NCBI GenBank assembly: GCA_965249045.1 | Contig: OZ252213.1 | Coordinates: 992,001-1,056,000 of the forward strand | Length of the DNA stretch: 64,000 nucleotides | Reading direction: 5' to 3' | DNA from: Nemesobacter sp965249045 | GTDB lineage: Bacteria; Desulfobacterota_D; UBA1144; Nemesobacterales; Nemesobacteraceae | Shown here: positions 41,786 to 50,394 of the stretch, piece by piece | Numbering within the stretch: the first letter of the stretch is position 1 | How the letters are laid out: every line of letters starts with the position of its first letter | Notes under the pieces: model-generated | What the model was told of the DNA's origin: nothing | What the model saw: the letters and a program-made list of their open reading frames with translations, nothing else | Databases searched by the model: none | Made by a program: the position numbers and the translations under genes

Positions 41786-43066
41786 ATGCTGGATCCCAAG
41801 TTAATTGAGCAAAATATTGATCTTGTGGGTGAAAAACTCGCTACCCGCGGGTATGAAACCGATCTCTCTGAGTTTGTCGTACTGAATTCCCGGAGAAAAG
41901 AGATAATAATAAGGGTTGAGACTCTGGAACGCCAGAAAAATGAGGGGTCAAGGAAAGTAGGAACTCTTAAGAGGTCTGGAGACGAGAAAGAGCTTTCAAG
42001 GCTTCTGCCGGAACTAAAAGCCCTCTCGGAGGAGATAAAGGATCTTAATGAGAAGAAAGCAGAGGTGGAAGCGCTTCTCAGGGAATTTCTCCTAGGTGTC
42101 CCCAATATGCCTGATTCCTCGGTTCCCGAGGGGCCTGACGACACGGGTAACGTTGAGATAAGAAAGTGGGGAGAACCGAGAGATTTTGAATTTGAGGTAA
42201 AAGACCACGTATTGCTGGGTGCGGAGCTTGACATACTGGATCTTCCTAGGGCAACGAAGATCGCGGGCGCGCGATTCGCGCTTTACAAAAACGCGGGCGC
42301 GCGGCTTGAGAGAGCACTTATAAACTTCATGCTCGATATTCATACCAAGCAGCACGGGTACACAGAGGTTCTCACTCCATTTGTAGCCAACACCGAGAGT
42401 CTTACGGGAACGGGAAATCTTCCCAAATTTGAAGAGGACCTTTTCAAACTGAGCGGTACGGATTATTACATGGTTCCCACTGCCGAGGTTCCGGTTACCA
42501 ACATTCACCGCGACGAGATAATTCCCGCGGAGATGCTTCCGGTTAAATACGTGGCCTGCACTCCGTGCTTCAGAAAGGAGGCAGGCTCCTACGGGAAAGA
42601 CGTACACGGAATAATAAGGCAGCACCAGTTCAACAAGGTAGAACTTGTACGTTTCGCCGACCCGGAGAACTCGTATGAAGAACTTGAGATGTTGACCGCT
42701 GATGCCGAGAGGATTCTCGAGCTTCTGGGTATTCCCTACAGGGTTGTTGTTCTTTGCACCGGGGACATGGGATTTTCTTCCGCCAAGACTTATGATATCG
42801 AAGTATGGGTACCGAGCGAAGGCAGATACAGGGAGATATCATCCTGCAGCAATTTTGAGGCCTTTCAGGCAAGGCGGGCCAACATAAGATACAGAGAATC
42901 AAAGGGGTCCAAGCCTGCCTATCTTCACACCCTTAATGGTTCGGGAGTAGCTGTGGGCAGAGCTCTTCTGGCAATTCTTGAGAATTTCCAGACCGAAGAG
43001 GGAACCGTGGAAATTCCCGAGGTGCTGGTTCCCTACATGGATGGTATCAAGGTTATAAGCCGGTAA
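41786..43066 (+). CDS. serS: seryl-tRNA synthetase
   Basis: Charges tRNA-Ser; a tRNA-Ser gene is also in this window (52335). The N-terminal coiled-coil arm covers about residues 25-105 (KEIIIRVETLERQKNEGSRK and following). The class II motifs include motif 2 (CTPCFRKEAGSYGKD) and motif 3 (TLNGSGVAVGRALLAILENF). 426 residues, the family length. Convergent with frr, with 12 bases between stops. Confidence 0.96.
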   Translation: MLDPKLIEQNIDLVGEKLATRGYETDLSEFVVLNSRRKEIIIRVETLERQKNEGSRKVGTLKRSGDEKELSRLLPELKALSEEIKDLNEKKAEVEALLREFLLGVPNMPDSSVPEGPDDTGNVEIRKWGEPRDFEFEVKDHVLLGAELDILDLPRATKIAGARFALYKNAGARLERALINFMLDIHTKQHGYTEVLTPFVANTESLTGTGNLPKFEEDLFKLSGTDYYMVPTAEVPVTNIHRDEIIPAEMLPVKYVACTPCFRKEAGSYGKDVHGIIRQHQFNKVELVRFADPENSYEELEMLTADAERILELLGIPYRVVVLCTGDMGFSSAKTYDIEVWVPSEGRYREISSCSNFEAFQARRANIRYRESKGSKPAYLHTLNGSGVAVGRALLAILENFQTEEGTVEIPEVLVPYMDGIKVISR

Positions 43067-43078
43067 TCCGCGCGATTC

Positions 43079-43651
43079 TCAGATTTCCAGTATTTCCTTT
43101 TCTTTCTTTTCAAGCAGGACGTTTAGCCTGCTTATCCTCTCATCTGTCAGTTCCTGTATTTCGGAGAAGGCTCTTTTTGTTTCGTCTTCGGGAAGGTTCT
43201 CTTTTTTTCCGGCTTTTTTTATAAGATTGTTCGCATCTTTTCTTATCTGCCTTATTGATACTCTGTGCTCTTCGGCAATCTTGCCCGTGTGCCTGACCAG
43301 CTCCTTTCTTCTCTGCTCCGTCAGGGGAGGTATAAGAAGTCTGATCGCGTTTCCGTCAACTGACGGGGTTATTCCGAGTTCAGACTGCGCGATTGCCTTC
43401 TGGATCCCCTCAACAGCGCTCGGGTCCCACGCCTGTATGAGTATGGTTGAACTATCGGGAACCGATACGTTGGCGAGCTGGTTAATTGGGGTCTGGGCGC
43501 TGAAATAAGAAACTCTCATCGTATCGACAAGACCTGTTGACGCCCTTCCGGTTCTTATCCTGGAAAGCTCCTGCTCGAAAACGCTTACTGTCTTGTCCAT
43601 CCGGTCTTCGGCGTCAATACAAAGTTCCTCAACGGACAGTTCTTCGCTCAT
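43079..43651 (-). CDS. frr: ribosome recycling factor
   Basis: Splits post-termination ribosomes with EF-G. 190 residues, with the helical-bundle blocks LSRIRTGRASTGLVDTMRV, PDSSTILIQAWDPSAVEGIQK (in part), NAIRLLIPPLTEQRRKELV and SIRQIRKDANNLIKKA. Overlaps pyrH by four bases (ATGA). Last gene of rpsB-tsf-pyrH-frr. Confidence 0.97.
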   Translation of the reverse strand: MSEELSVEELCIDAEDRMDKTVSVFEQELSRIRTGRASTGLVDTMRVSYFSAQTPINQLANVSVPDSSTILIQAWDPSAVEGIQKAIAQSELGITPSVDGNAIRLLIPPLTEQRRKELVRHTGKIAEEHRVSIRQIRKDANNLIKKAGKKENLPEDETKRAFSEIQELTDERISRLNVLLEKKEKEILEI

Positions 43652-44391
43652 TGTTCCCTACCGCTCCTTACAATAGTGCCTACTTTCTCTCCGCGTATAA
43701 CTCTCTCTATGCTGCCTTTTTCAAAAAGATCGAACACCACTATGGGAATATTTTCTTCCATGCAAAGGGAAATTGAAGTTGCATCCATGATTTTCAACCC
43801 CTTTTTGAGAATTTCCATGTACGTGAGTTCGCTGAACTTAGAGGCATCTTTGTTCTTAACCGGATCCTTGTCATAAATGCCGTCAACTTTGGTTGCCTTC
43901 ATTATGATATCTGCTCCCATCTGCAGTGCTCTTAGAGTTGCAGCCGTGTCGGTCGTAAAGAACGGATTGCCGGTACCTGAGGCAAATATGACTATTCTTC
44001 CCTTTTCAAGATGACGTATAGCCTTTCTTTTGATAAAGGGTTCGGCAACCTGTTTTATTTCAAGGGCAGTCTGTATCCGTGTTGGAAGTCCTTTTCTTTC
44101 GAGAAAATCCTGCAGGGCAAGCGCGTTTATCACAGTCGCGAGCATACCCATATAGTCGGCCGTGGAGCGGTCCATACCCTTTGAAGAACTGGAAACACCC
44201 CTGAAGATATTTCCTCCGCCTATAACTATGGCCGTTTCCACTCCGAGCGAGTAGAGAGTTCTTATTTCTTCGGAGACGTATTCAATTACGTCGGAATTGA
44301 TACCAAACTGGCCGGAACCCTGAAGAGCTTCTCCGCTGAGTTTCAGCAGGACTCTTTTATATTTCGGGATGATTTTCTCAGAGGATCCCAT
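43648..44391 (-). CDS. pyrH: uridylate kinase
   Basis: UMP to UDP kinase of the amino-acid-kinase fold. It has KRVLLKLSGEALQG near the N-terminus, AIVIGGGNIFRG, MDRSTADYMGMLATVINALAL (in part), and ATKVDGIYDKDP. 247 residues. Between tsf and frr in the translation-factor operon. Confidence 0.97.
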   Translation of the reverse strand: MGSSEKIIPKYKRVLLKLSGEALQGSGQFGINSDVIEYVSEEIRTLYSLGVETAIVIGGGNIFRGVSSSSKGMDRSTADYMGMLATVINALALQDFLERKGLPTRIQTALEIKQVAEPFIKRKAIRHLEKGRIVIFASGTGNPFFTTDTAATLRALQMGADIIMKATKVDGIYDKDPVKNKDASKFSELTYMEILKKGLKIMDATSISLCMEENIPIVVFDLFEKGSIERVIRGEKVGTIVRSGREQ

Positions 44392-44403
44392 TGCGCAGTC
44401 TTT

Positions 44404-45000
44404 TCATTCGCCCAGCTGGTATCTTACGAACCTTTTTACAGCTATGTTTTCGCCGATTTTTGCTATCAGATTGTTTACAAGGTCAACAACTTTTATTTTG
44501 GGATCTCTTATGTAGGGTTGTTCAAGAAGGCATATTTGCTCAAAAAACTTGTTTATTCTCCCCGCAACCATTTTTTCCGCTATATTCTCGGGTTTTCCCG
44601 ATTCCATAGCTTCCGCCTTGAGAATCCGCTTTTCATCTTCTATTTCACCTTCTGAGACTTCTTCCCTTCTTACGTAGATCGGATTGTTTGCGGCTATCTG
44701 CATCGCGACTTCCCTACAGAGATTCTGAAATTCATCGTTTCTGGCCACAAAATCCGTTTCGCAGTTAACCTCGAGCATTACGCCGATTCTGCCGCCCGCG
44801 TGAACGTATGAAGATATAATTCCCTGGTCAGTTTTTCTGGTGGTTTTTTTAGACGCTTTCGCAACGCCTTTTATCCTCAGGACCTCGGACGCTTTTTCAA
44901 AATCCCCTTCGGTGTCCACGAGTGCGTTTTTGCAGTCAAGAAACGGAGCGCCTGTCTGTTCTCTCAACTCCTTTACCATTGTTGCTTTGATTTCAGCCAT
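44404..45000 (-). CDS. tsf: elongation factor Ts (short form)
   Basis: Guanine-exchange factor for EF-Tu. MVKELREQTGAPFLDCKNAL is the N-terminal UBA-like domain, with the conserved T-G-A-P/G...D-C-K pattern. VMLEVNCETDFVARNDEFQNL (in part) is the core that contacts EF-Tu. 198 residues, the short form also found in thermophiles and some deltaproteobacteria; E. coli has 283. Two bases separate it from rpsB. Confidence 0.95.
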   Translation of the reverse strand: MAEIKATMVKELREQTGAPFLDCKNALVDTEGDFEKASEVLRIKGVAKASKKTTRKTDQGIISSYVHAGGRIGVMLEVNCETDFVARNDEFQNLCREVAMQIAANNPIYVRREEVSEGEIEDEKRILKAEAMESGKPENIAEKMVAGRINKFFEQICLLEQPYIRDPKIKVVDLVNNLIAKIGENIAVKRFVRYQLGE

Positions 45001-45002
45001 TT

Positions 45003-45923
45003 TTAATCCTCTTTTTTATCTTCCGTCTTTTGTGAAGCTTCTTTCCGCATTTGGGCGTTTTCACTTTGCGAAGATTCCGAGATCGCTACCGAAACGAAAT
45101 CTCCCGTATCATCACCAGACTCAGCTTCCTTGAAAACAAACACTTTCCTTTCTACCACTACGCCCGCAAGGCTGTCTTCTTTTACCTGTTCAACCTCTCC
45201 GCTCACCAGTTTTTCCTGATATATGTGGGTTCCTTCAATGCAGGCGTCAGCTACCTTTGAAGTGAACAGCTTTATCGCCCTTATGGCGTCATCATTGCTC
45301 GGAATCGGATAATCCGCGTTTGCGGGGTCGCAGTTCGTATCCACGATCGCTATGACCGGTATTGAAAGGTTTCTAGCTTCCTTTATCGCTATATGTTCTT
45401 TTTTGGTGTCTACGACGAAAATAGCGTCTGGAATCTGCTTCATGTTTACTATTCCACCCAGAAGCCCATCAAGCTTCACTATCTCTCTTTTGAGGTTTTT
45501 CGCTTCTTTTTTCGGAAGCATTTCCATCTGTCCATCTTCTTCAAGCCTTTTCAGTTCCAGTAGATAATCAACCCTCGAACGTATCGTGTTGAAATTGGTA
45601 AGGGTTCCGCCCAGCCAACGCGTGTTTATATAAGGCATGTCGCATCGGGTTGATTCTTCCTCAATTATTCCCCGGGCCTGTTTCTTGGTTCCTACCAGTA
45701 AAACGATTCCTCCGTCCGCCACTGTGTTTCTCACGTAATTAAACGCTCTGTTAAAGCGGGTGACGGTTTGCTGAAGGTCGATTATATGAATGCCATTTCT
45801 TGCTCCAAAGATGAAAGATTTCATCTTCGGATTCCAGTGGCTTTTCTGGTGTCCGAAATGCACCCCTGCTTCAAGCAGGCTTTTCATGCTGAGTTTTTCG
45901 GTAACTGCGGCTTCTTCTGTCAT
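45003..45923 (-). CDS. rpsB: 30S ribosomal protein S2
   Basis: Small-subunit protein S2. It has GVHFGHQKSHWNPKMKSFIFG near residue 18 and NTRWLGGTLTNFNTIRSRV. The C-terminal PVIAIVDTNCDPANADYPIPSNDDAIRAIKL is shown in part. 306 residues against 241 in E. coli; the extra acidic C-terminal tail (about 60 residues, with DDTGDFVSVAIS and KKED end) is unusual. Ribosome site GGAGGATACTTA before the ATG at 45923. First gene of the operon. Confidence 0.96.
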   Translation of the reverse strand: MTEEAAVTEKLSMKSLLEAGVHFGHQKSHWNPKMKSFIFGARNGIHIIDLQQTVTRFNRAFNYVRNTVADGGIVLLVGTKKQARGIIEEESTRCDMPYINTRWLGGTLTNFNTIRSRVDYLLELKRLEEDGQMEMLPKKEAKNLKREIVKLDGLLGGIVNMKQIPDAIFVVDTKKEHIAIKEARNLSIPVIAIVDTNCDPANADYPIPSNDDAIRAIKLFTSKVADACIEGTHIYQEKLVSGEVEQVKEDSLAGVVVERKVFVFKEAESGDDTGDFVSVAISESSQSENAQMRKEASQKTEDKKED

Positions 45924-45958
45924 TAAGTATCCTCCAAATTCCTTTTACAAAACTGCTT

Positions 45959-45987
45959 TTAATACCAGAAAAACAATCATTAATCAA
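45959..45987 (-). promoter_or_regulatory. promoter of rpsB-tsf-pyrH-frr
   Basis: On the minus strand, TTGATT (45982-45987), 17-base spacer, TATTAA (45959-45964), 35 bases ahead of the rpsB ATG. Confidence 0.4.
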
Positions 45988-46043
45988 GTTGTTGGGTATC
46001 ATAATGTCTCGCAATCCTGATGCAGGGGCGGGAAAAAGATAAG

Positions 46044-46934
46044 ATGAAATACCTTGTGATAGCAAATCCCAAAGCAGGTACAAAAGCACTTGGCGAAACA
46101 CTTGAGCAGGTTCGCCGCGCTTTTGAAGCAAGAAAAATTATCCACGAGGTAAGATTTACGCAGTTCTCTGGGCATGCTGCGAAGATTGCTGCGGAAGGAC
46201 TTTGTGAAGGATTTACCCACATGATTTCTCTTGGAGGGGACGGTACTTCAAGCGAAATCGTAAGTTCTATTCACGGTACAGAAACTGTTTTTGGAATCAT
46301 CCCGGGTGGCAGCGGAAACGATTTTTCGAAGGCTGCCGGTATTCCGATTGATACGCATGCGGCCGTAGATAATATTTTTTCTGGCCGCTTGAGGAAAGCC
46401 GACGTGGCTTTTGTTGACGAAAAATGCTTTATAAACGGTTTCGGGGTCGGGATGGACGGGGCCGTGGCGCGCGCTTTCGGGGAGCTGGGACTCAGGCGTT
46501 TTGGTTCTTTCGGTTACATTGTTGGAGCGGTAATCGAGGCGTTTCGATTCCAGGGGTTTTTCTCCGAAATGGATGGCGAAGTTGGAGCGGCGGCCGCGGC
46601 GGGCAGGAAACTGCTTCTTTTCGGGGCTTCAAACGGCCCTTTTCAGGGTGGAAAGTTCAATCTGGCCCCCCGGGCCGACATATTCGACGGATATCTTGAT
46701 ATTCATATAATAAGTGACATGAATCCACTGGGAAGGCTTTTCAAGATACAAAAGGTGCTTGAGGGTCGTCACGAGGGACTTCGGGAAGTCAGTATTGTTA
46801 GGACAAAAAAACTGTGGTTTGAAACCTTTACCGATCTTCCGGCGCACATGGACGGAGAGACACTCCTTCTTCAAGCCGGAAAACACTCTATACGGATTGG
46901 AGAGAAAGGCGTAAATATTATAGTTCCCGCATAG
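46044..46934 (+). CDS. diacylglycerol kinase-family lipid kinase (YegS/BmrU type)
   Basis: 296-residue lipid kinase. It has YLVIANPKAGTKALGETL at the N-terminus and the ATP-binding ISLGGDGTSSEIVSSI (GGDGT) near residue 65. GIIPGGSGNDFSKAAGIP and the later MDGAVARAFGELGLRRFG follow. It phosphorylates diacylglycerol or a related lipid. The start at 46044 precedes the fold directly. It is followed by a 1-acylglycerol-phosphate acyltransferase gene, which supports a role in phosphatidic-acid handling. Confidence 0.88.
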   Translation: MKYLVIANPKAGTKALGETLEQVRRAFEARKIIHEVRFTQFSGHAAKIAAEGLCEGFTHMISLGGDGTSSEIVSSIHGTETVFGIIPGGSGNDFSKAAGIPIDTHAAVDNIFSGRLRKADVAFVDEKCFINGFGVGMDGAVARAFGELGLRRFGSFGYIVGAVIEAFRFQGFFSEMDGEVGAAAAAGRKLLLFGASNGPFQGGKFNLAPRADIFDGYLDIHIISDMNPLGRLFKIQKVLEGRHEGLREVSIVRTKKLWFETFTDLPAHMDGETLLLQAGKHSIRIGEKGVNIIVPA

Positions 46935-46980
46935 TCTACGCGCCTAGGAACTGCTTCCGCGGCGTGGCAGGGTAGCATTG

Positions 46981-47706
46981 ATGAGAAAAATAAGAAGCAT
47001 TCTGGCGATAATACTTTCGTCTTTTTTTACAGCGTTCTGGGGTTCTGTAGGGGTTTTTGTATCGCTTTTCGCCAAGAGGTATCTTATAAAGTGCTCCGTG
47101 CGGCCTTGGGGAAAAACGGTTCTTTGGTCCTGTGGGGTGCGGCTTGACGTAAAAGGAACAGAGAATTTTCCCGACGGTCCCTTCATAGTGATGTTCAACC
47201 ACCAGAGTTCTCTTGACATACCCGCTTTTTCCGCGGTGCTGCCTTTTGAGTGGAAGGCCGTCATGAAGCAGGAAGTCGCCTCGATTCCTTTTATCGGCTG
47301 GGTGTGCTCACTAAGCGGACAATATTTTGTTGCGAGGGACGGGTCGGTTGGGGATACGAACCAAGTCCGGGAAATCGTAAGGAGAATAAGGAAAGGACCC
47401 TCGGTGATTATAGCTCCTGAAGGCACAAGAAGCGAGGACGGAACACTCCTTCCTTTTAAACAGGGTGGTTTCTTCATGGCGTCTCTTTCAAGGGTGCCGG
47501 TTGTGCCGGTGGTCATATGGGGAGGCAAGGATATAAGAAAGAAGGGTTCCTATGAACTTAATACCGACAGAGATATTGTATTTAGCATTCTTCCGCCCGT
47601 AGATACCGCAAGCTTTCCAAAGGGGAAAGAGGGTGGCAAGCAGCTCGAAGGCGTTGTTCGGGAAAAGATGCTTTGCGAAATTGAAAAAATCTGTCGCAAG
47701 CGTTAG
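46981..47706 (+). CDS. plsC: 1-acyl-sn-glycerol-3-phosphate acyltransferase
   Basis: Adds the second acyl chain to make phosphatidic acid. Signature blocks are FNHQSSLDIPAF (the HxxxxD motif, with the spacing NHQSSLD) and APEGTRSEDG (EGTR). An N-terminal membrane helix is RKIRSILAIILSSFFTAFWG. 241 residues. ATG 46981 is preferred over TTG 46978. Lies between the lipid kinase gene and the unrecognised 551-residue protein on the same strand. Confidence 0.92.
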   Translation: MRKIRSILAIILSSFFTAFWGSVGVFVSLFAKRYLIKCSVRPWGKTVLWSCGVRLDVKGTENFPDGPFIVMFNHQSSLDIPAFSAVLPFEWKAVMKQEVASIPFIGWVCSLSGQYFVARDGSVGDTNQVREIVRRIRKGPSVIIAPEGTRSEDGTLLPFKQGGFFMASLSRVPVVPVVIWGGKDIRKKGSYELNTDRDIVFSILPPVDTASFPKGKEGGKQLEGVVREKMLCEIEKICRKR

Positions 47707-47805
47707 ACTTTAGGTAGTCCGGGCTTGGTTGGAGCTTTCGTTTACTCTGTTTTGTTTACCCCTTTGCCTGTATCCTAATACGGGTTGTGTGAGGTTGTCT
47801 TTTTT

Positions 47806-49461
47806 ATGAATAATCATCAGGGAATTGCGGACTTGGGTCTGCAAACCATAGCGGCGCTTACCGGAATGCCGAAGATAAAGAATCTGGTGAATCCCAAGAA
47901 TCCGACGGAGATGTCCGAGCGGGTCACCGTAACTTTCAAGCCGATTCCGAAGAACTACCCGGAGACCGAGATAAGTGCATACAGGGAGAGGCTCAGGAAC
48001 TCGCTTCTGAGTAATGGGGTCAACGTGATTTCCTGGGAAGACGCCACAAACAGGGATGTGTCTTACGGAATGTTCTCGAAGCTCATGGGACTTAAGTCCG
48101 TGAGAAGGAAGGTAAACGCCGTAATAGATGTTAGGAAGAAACTGTCTCCGATCAGATGGTTTCTGAGCAAGGTAGCGGAGAATATCTACAGGCTTGTCAG
48201 AAAAGACAGTCTTTCGGTCAGCGGCATACTCAAAATAAGCGGCTGGGCAGACGATTTCACCGTGGGCTATCTTCAGGATCCTTACAACACCCAGGTTATC
48301 ACGATAATGTCCCTTGACCCTGAGTTTGAGAACGAGGATACGACCTATGATGAAAAAATCTCCATAGGGCTTAAAAACCTGATAAACAACATGTCGGAGA
48401 TCGTTATAGGGGTTTCACACAGTAAGTTCGGGATAACAAACATGAATTTATCCGATTCCATATATACTCATGATCAGCTTGATAATTTCGTGCTCTATTC
48501 GCTTATTCCGAAGATATATGCCCCGATAAAACCACCTGTTCTAACCCGTTTTTCCATAAGCGAGTATGACCCGCAGGAGTTTGAATGCACCAAGAAGCTG
48601 TCTGCTTTGGGTGCGGACCTCAAAAACACCGATCTTTTTCCCGCGGGGTCAAAGTTTTCAGATGCGATAAAGCGCCGGTCGCACAGGGACGTGGCGAACA
48701 AGATACTTGACGGAAGAACCGGTGTTTCATACGGATTCATAGCGCTTGCCGAACCTCCCGGGTACGACGGGGACAAGTACATCGACGAGAACATGTGGAA
48801 TTCCCTGCGGGAGATTCCGAATTACAACCCTGATGAGGTAAGAACAGCCTCAAACGATAGATGGTATGTTAAAACCCTTATCAGTGAGAAAACCGTATAC
48901 CAGCAGGTTCCGGACATATGGATTGTCACTTCAAGGTCAGGATGCGATAAAACAAACCTTAATCCGGATTCGGATATAGTCAGAATCGGCCTTGTAAAGG
49001 GAAAACTCTATCTTGAGATACCGAAAGGAGTCGACTTGGGAAGAAAAGATATAAGACCGTCTTTTGACACTTACGTAATACTCTCTCAGGCACTCTCTTC
49101 CGCTTTTTATGCCCCTTCTCTTATTGAGAAGGAGATGTCCATTCTGCATTTCCACGGCTATCCCGATCCATGCTGGTTCGGCGTGAGCGAACACCACGCC
49201 GGAGCCCAGAATCCTTCTCTTCCCTGTGGCACAGTGGAAGCTGCGCTTCTAAACTATTCTGCGGTTTATGAAACCGCAGCCAAAAATGGCAGCGACATAA
49301 AGCTTCTATGTCTTGTTGAGTCAGACCATGGGGTTAACGTTCTCGGGCCTGACAGAGAATATCTCGTGCAGAGACTTCTTGCCGGTTCAAGCGAGGGTCA
49401 TATACTGCTCGGCGGAAAATATCTTCCCATGCTTAAGCGGCAAAGCGTTACTTCACAATAG
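47806..49461 (+). CDS. large conserved-looking protein of unknown function
   Basis: 551 residues, no recognised domain. There is no signal peptide or membrane span. The N-terminus is acidic-basic mixed (ERVTVTFKPIPKNYPETEIS). A central stretch (VIGVSHSKFGITNMNLSDSIYTHDQL, in part) is followed by a His/Cys-rich C-terminal region (WFGVSEHHAGAQNPSLPCG) and an acidic VESDHGVNVLGPDREYLVQR. SEHH and SDHG could be metal ligands. The GAGG of the upstream TGTGAGG and ATG at 47806 fix the start; a TTG frame extends to 47785. It sits 99 bases after plsC and 12 bases before an oxidoreductase gene, so it may belong to that unit. Could be an enzyme of lipid or carbonyl metabolism; this is only from position. 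Confidence 0.75.
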   Translation: MNNHQGIADLGLQTIAALTGMPKIKNLVNPKNPTEMSERVTVTFKPIPKNYPETEISAYRERLRNSLLSNGVNVISWEDATNRDVSYGMFSKLMGLKSVRRKVNAVIDVRKKLSPIRWFLSKVAENIYRLVRKDSLSVSGILKISGWADDFTVGYLQDPYNTQVITIMSLDPEFENEDTTYDEKISIGLKNLINNMSEIVIGVSHSKFGITNMNLSDSIYTHDQLDNFVLYSLIPKIYAPIKPPVLTRFSISEYDPQEFECTKKLSALGADLKNTDLFPAGSKFSDAIKRRSHRDVANKILDGRTGVSYGFIALAEPPGYDGDKYIDENMWNSLREIPNYNPDEVRTASNDRWYVKTLISEKTVYQQVPDIWIVTSRSGCDKTNLNPDSDIVRIGLVKGKLYLEIPKGVDLGRKDIRPSFDTYVILSQALSSAFYAPSLIEKEMSILHFHGYPDPCWFGVSEHHAGAQNPSLPCGTVEAALLNYSAVYETAAKNGSDIKLLCLVESDHGVNVLGPDREYLVQRLLAGSSEGHILLGGKYLPMLKRQSVTSQ

Positions 49462-49473
49462 CCGTTGGCGGAA

Positions 49474-50382
49474 ATGGATAAAATAAATCCCGAACAAAAT
49501 TCAATAGGTTGGATAGGAACGGGAATCATGGGAGCCCCCATGTGCAGGCACCTGATTCATGCCGGGTACCGTGTTTTTGTTTTTAACAGAACAAAGGAAA
49601 AAGCCGGAGAACTCTTGAGTGAAGGGGCCAGCTGGTGCGACTCTCCCGTTGAGGTTGCCCGCCAAGCTGATGTTATCTTTACGATTGTCGGTTACCCGGA
49701 TGACGTAAGAGAAGTATATTTCGGTCGCGAAGGACTTCTTATTGAGCCCGTATCCGGTTGTGTCTTCGTTGATATGACTACAACCGAGCCGACTCTTGCA
49801 GGGGAAATATACGAAAAGGCGCTTGGTTTCGGCTGCGTTTCTTTAGACGCGCCGGTCTCCGGGGGAGACGTAGGTGCCGTGAAAGGAGAACTTTCAATAA
49901 TGGTTGGAGGGGATGAGGAAGTTTTTGATTCGGTAAAGCCGCTTCTGGAGCTTTTTGGAAAGAACATCGTGTATCAGGGAAAAGCAGGTTCCGGTCAGCA
50001 CGCGAAGATGTGTAACCAGATCACGGTAGCAGGAGTAATGATAGGAATCTGCGAGAACTTGATGTATTGTCAGAGGGCAGGGTTAAATCCCCGTAGCATG
50101 CTTCGCTCCGTAGGAAGCGGCGCGGCTTCGAGCTGGCTTCTGAACAATCTCGGTCCCAGAATCATGGAGAGAGATTATGACCCGGGCTTCTTCGTTGAAC
50201 ACTTCATAAAGGATATGGAGATCGCCCTTGGTGAATCACGGCGGATGGGGATTGATCTTCCCGGACTTGCCCTTGTTAAATCCCTTTATGAAAGGGCAAG
50301 CGCCCTCGGGCACGGAAGGCTTGGAACACAGGCGCTTTTACTTGCGCTAGAGGATCTTTGTGAAGATGAAAACCGGAACTGA
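49474..50382 (+). CDS. beta-hydroxyacid dehydrogenase (3-hydroxyisobutyrate/tartronate-semialdehyde family)
   Basis: 302-residue NAD(P)-dependent oxidoreductase. The Rossmann motif IGWIGTGIMGAPMCRHLIHAG (in part) is near residue 10. VFVDMTTTEP and the substrate-binding DAPVSGGDVGAVKGELSIMVGG follow. The catalytic lysine lies in SGQHAKMCNQITVAG. Class members oxidise 3-hydroxyisobutyrate or reduce succinate/tartronate semialdehydes, and the substrate cannot be set here. ATG 49474 chosen over TTG 49465. 12 bases before an acuI-like gene. Confidence 0.85.
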   Translation: MDKINPEQNSIGWIGTGIMGAPMCRHLIHAGYRVFVFNRTKEKAGELLSEGASWCDSPVEVARQADVIFTIVGYPDDVREVYFGREGLLIEPVSGCVFVDMTTTEPTLAGEIYEKALGFGCVSLDAPVSGGDVGAVKGELSIMVGGDEEVFDSVKPLLELFGKNIVYQGKAGSGQHAKMCNQITVAGVMIGICENLMYCQRAGLNPRSMLRSVGSGAASSWLLNNLGPRIMERDYDPGFFVEHFIKDMEIALGESRRMGIDLPGLALVKSLYERASALGHGRLGTQALLLALEDLCEDENRN

Positions 50383-50394
50383 AGGAGGTTTTAA

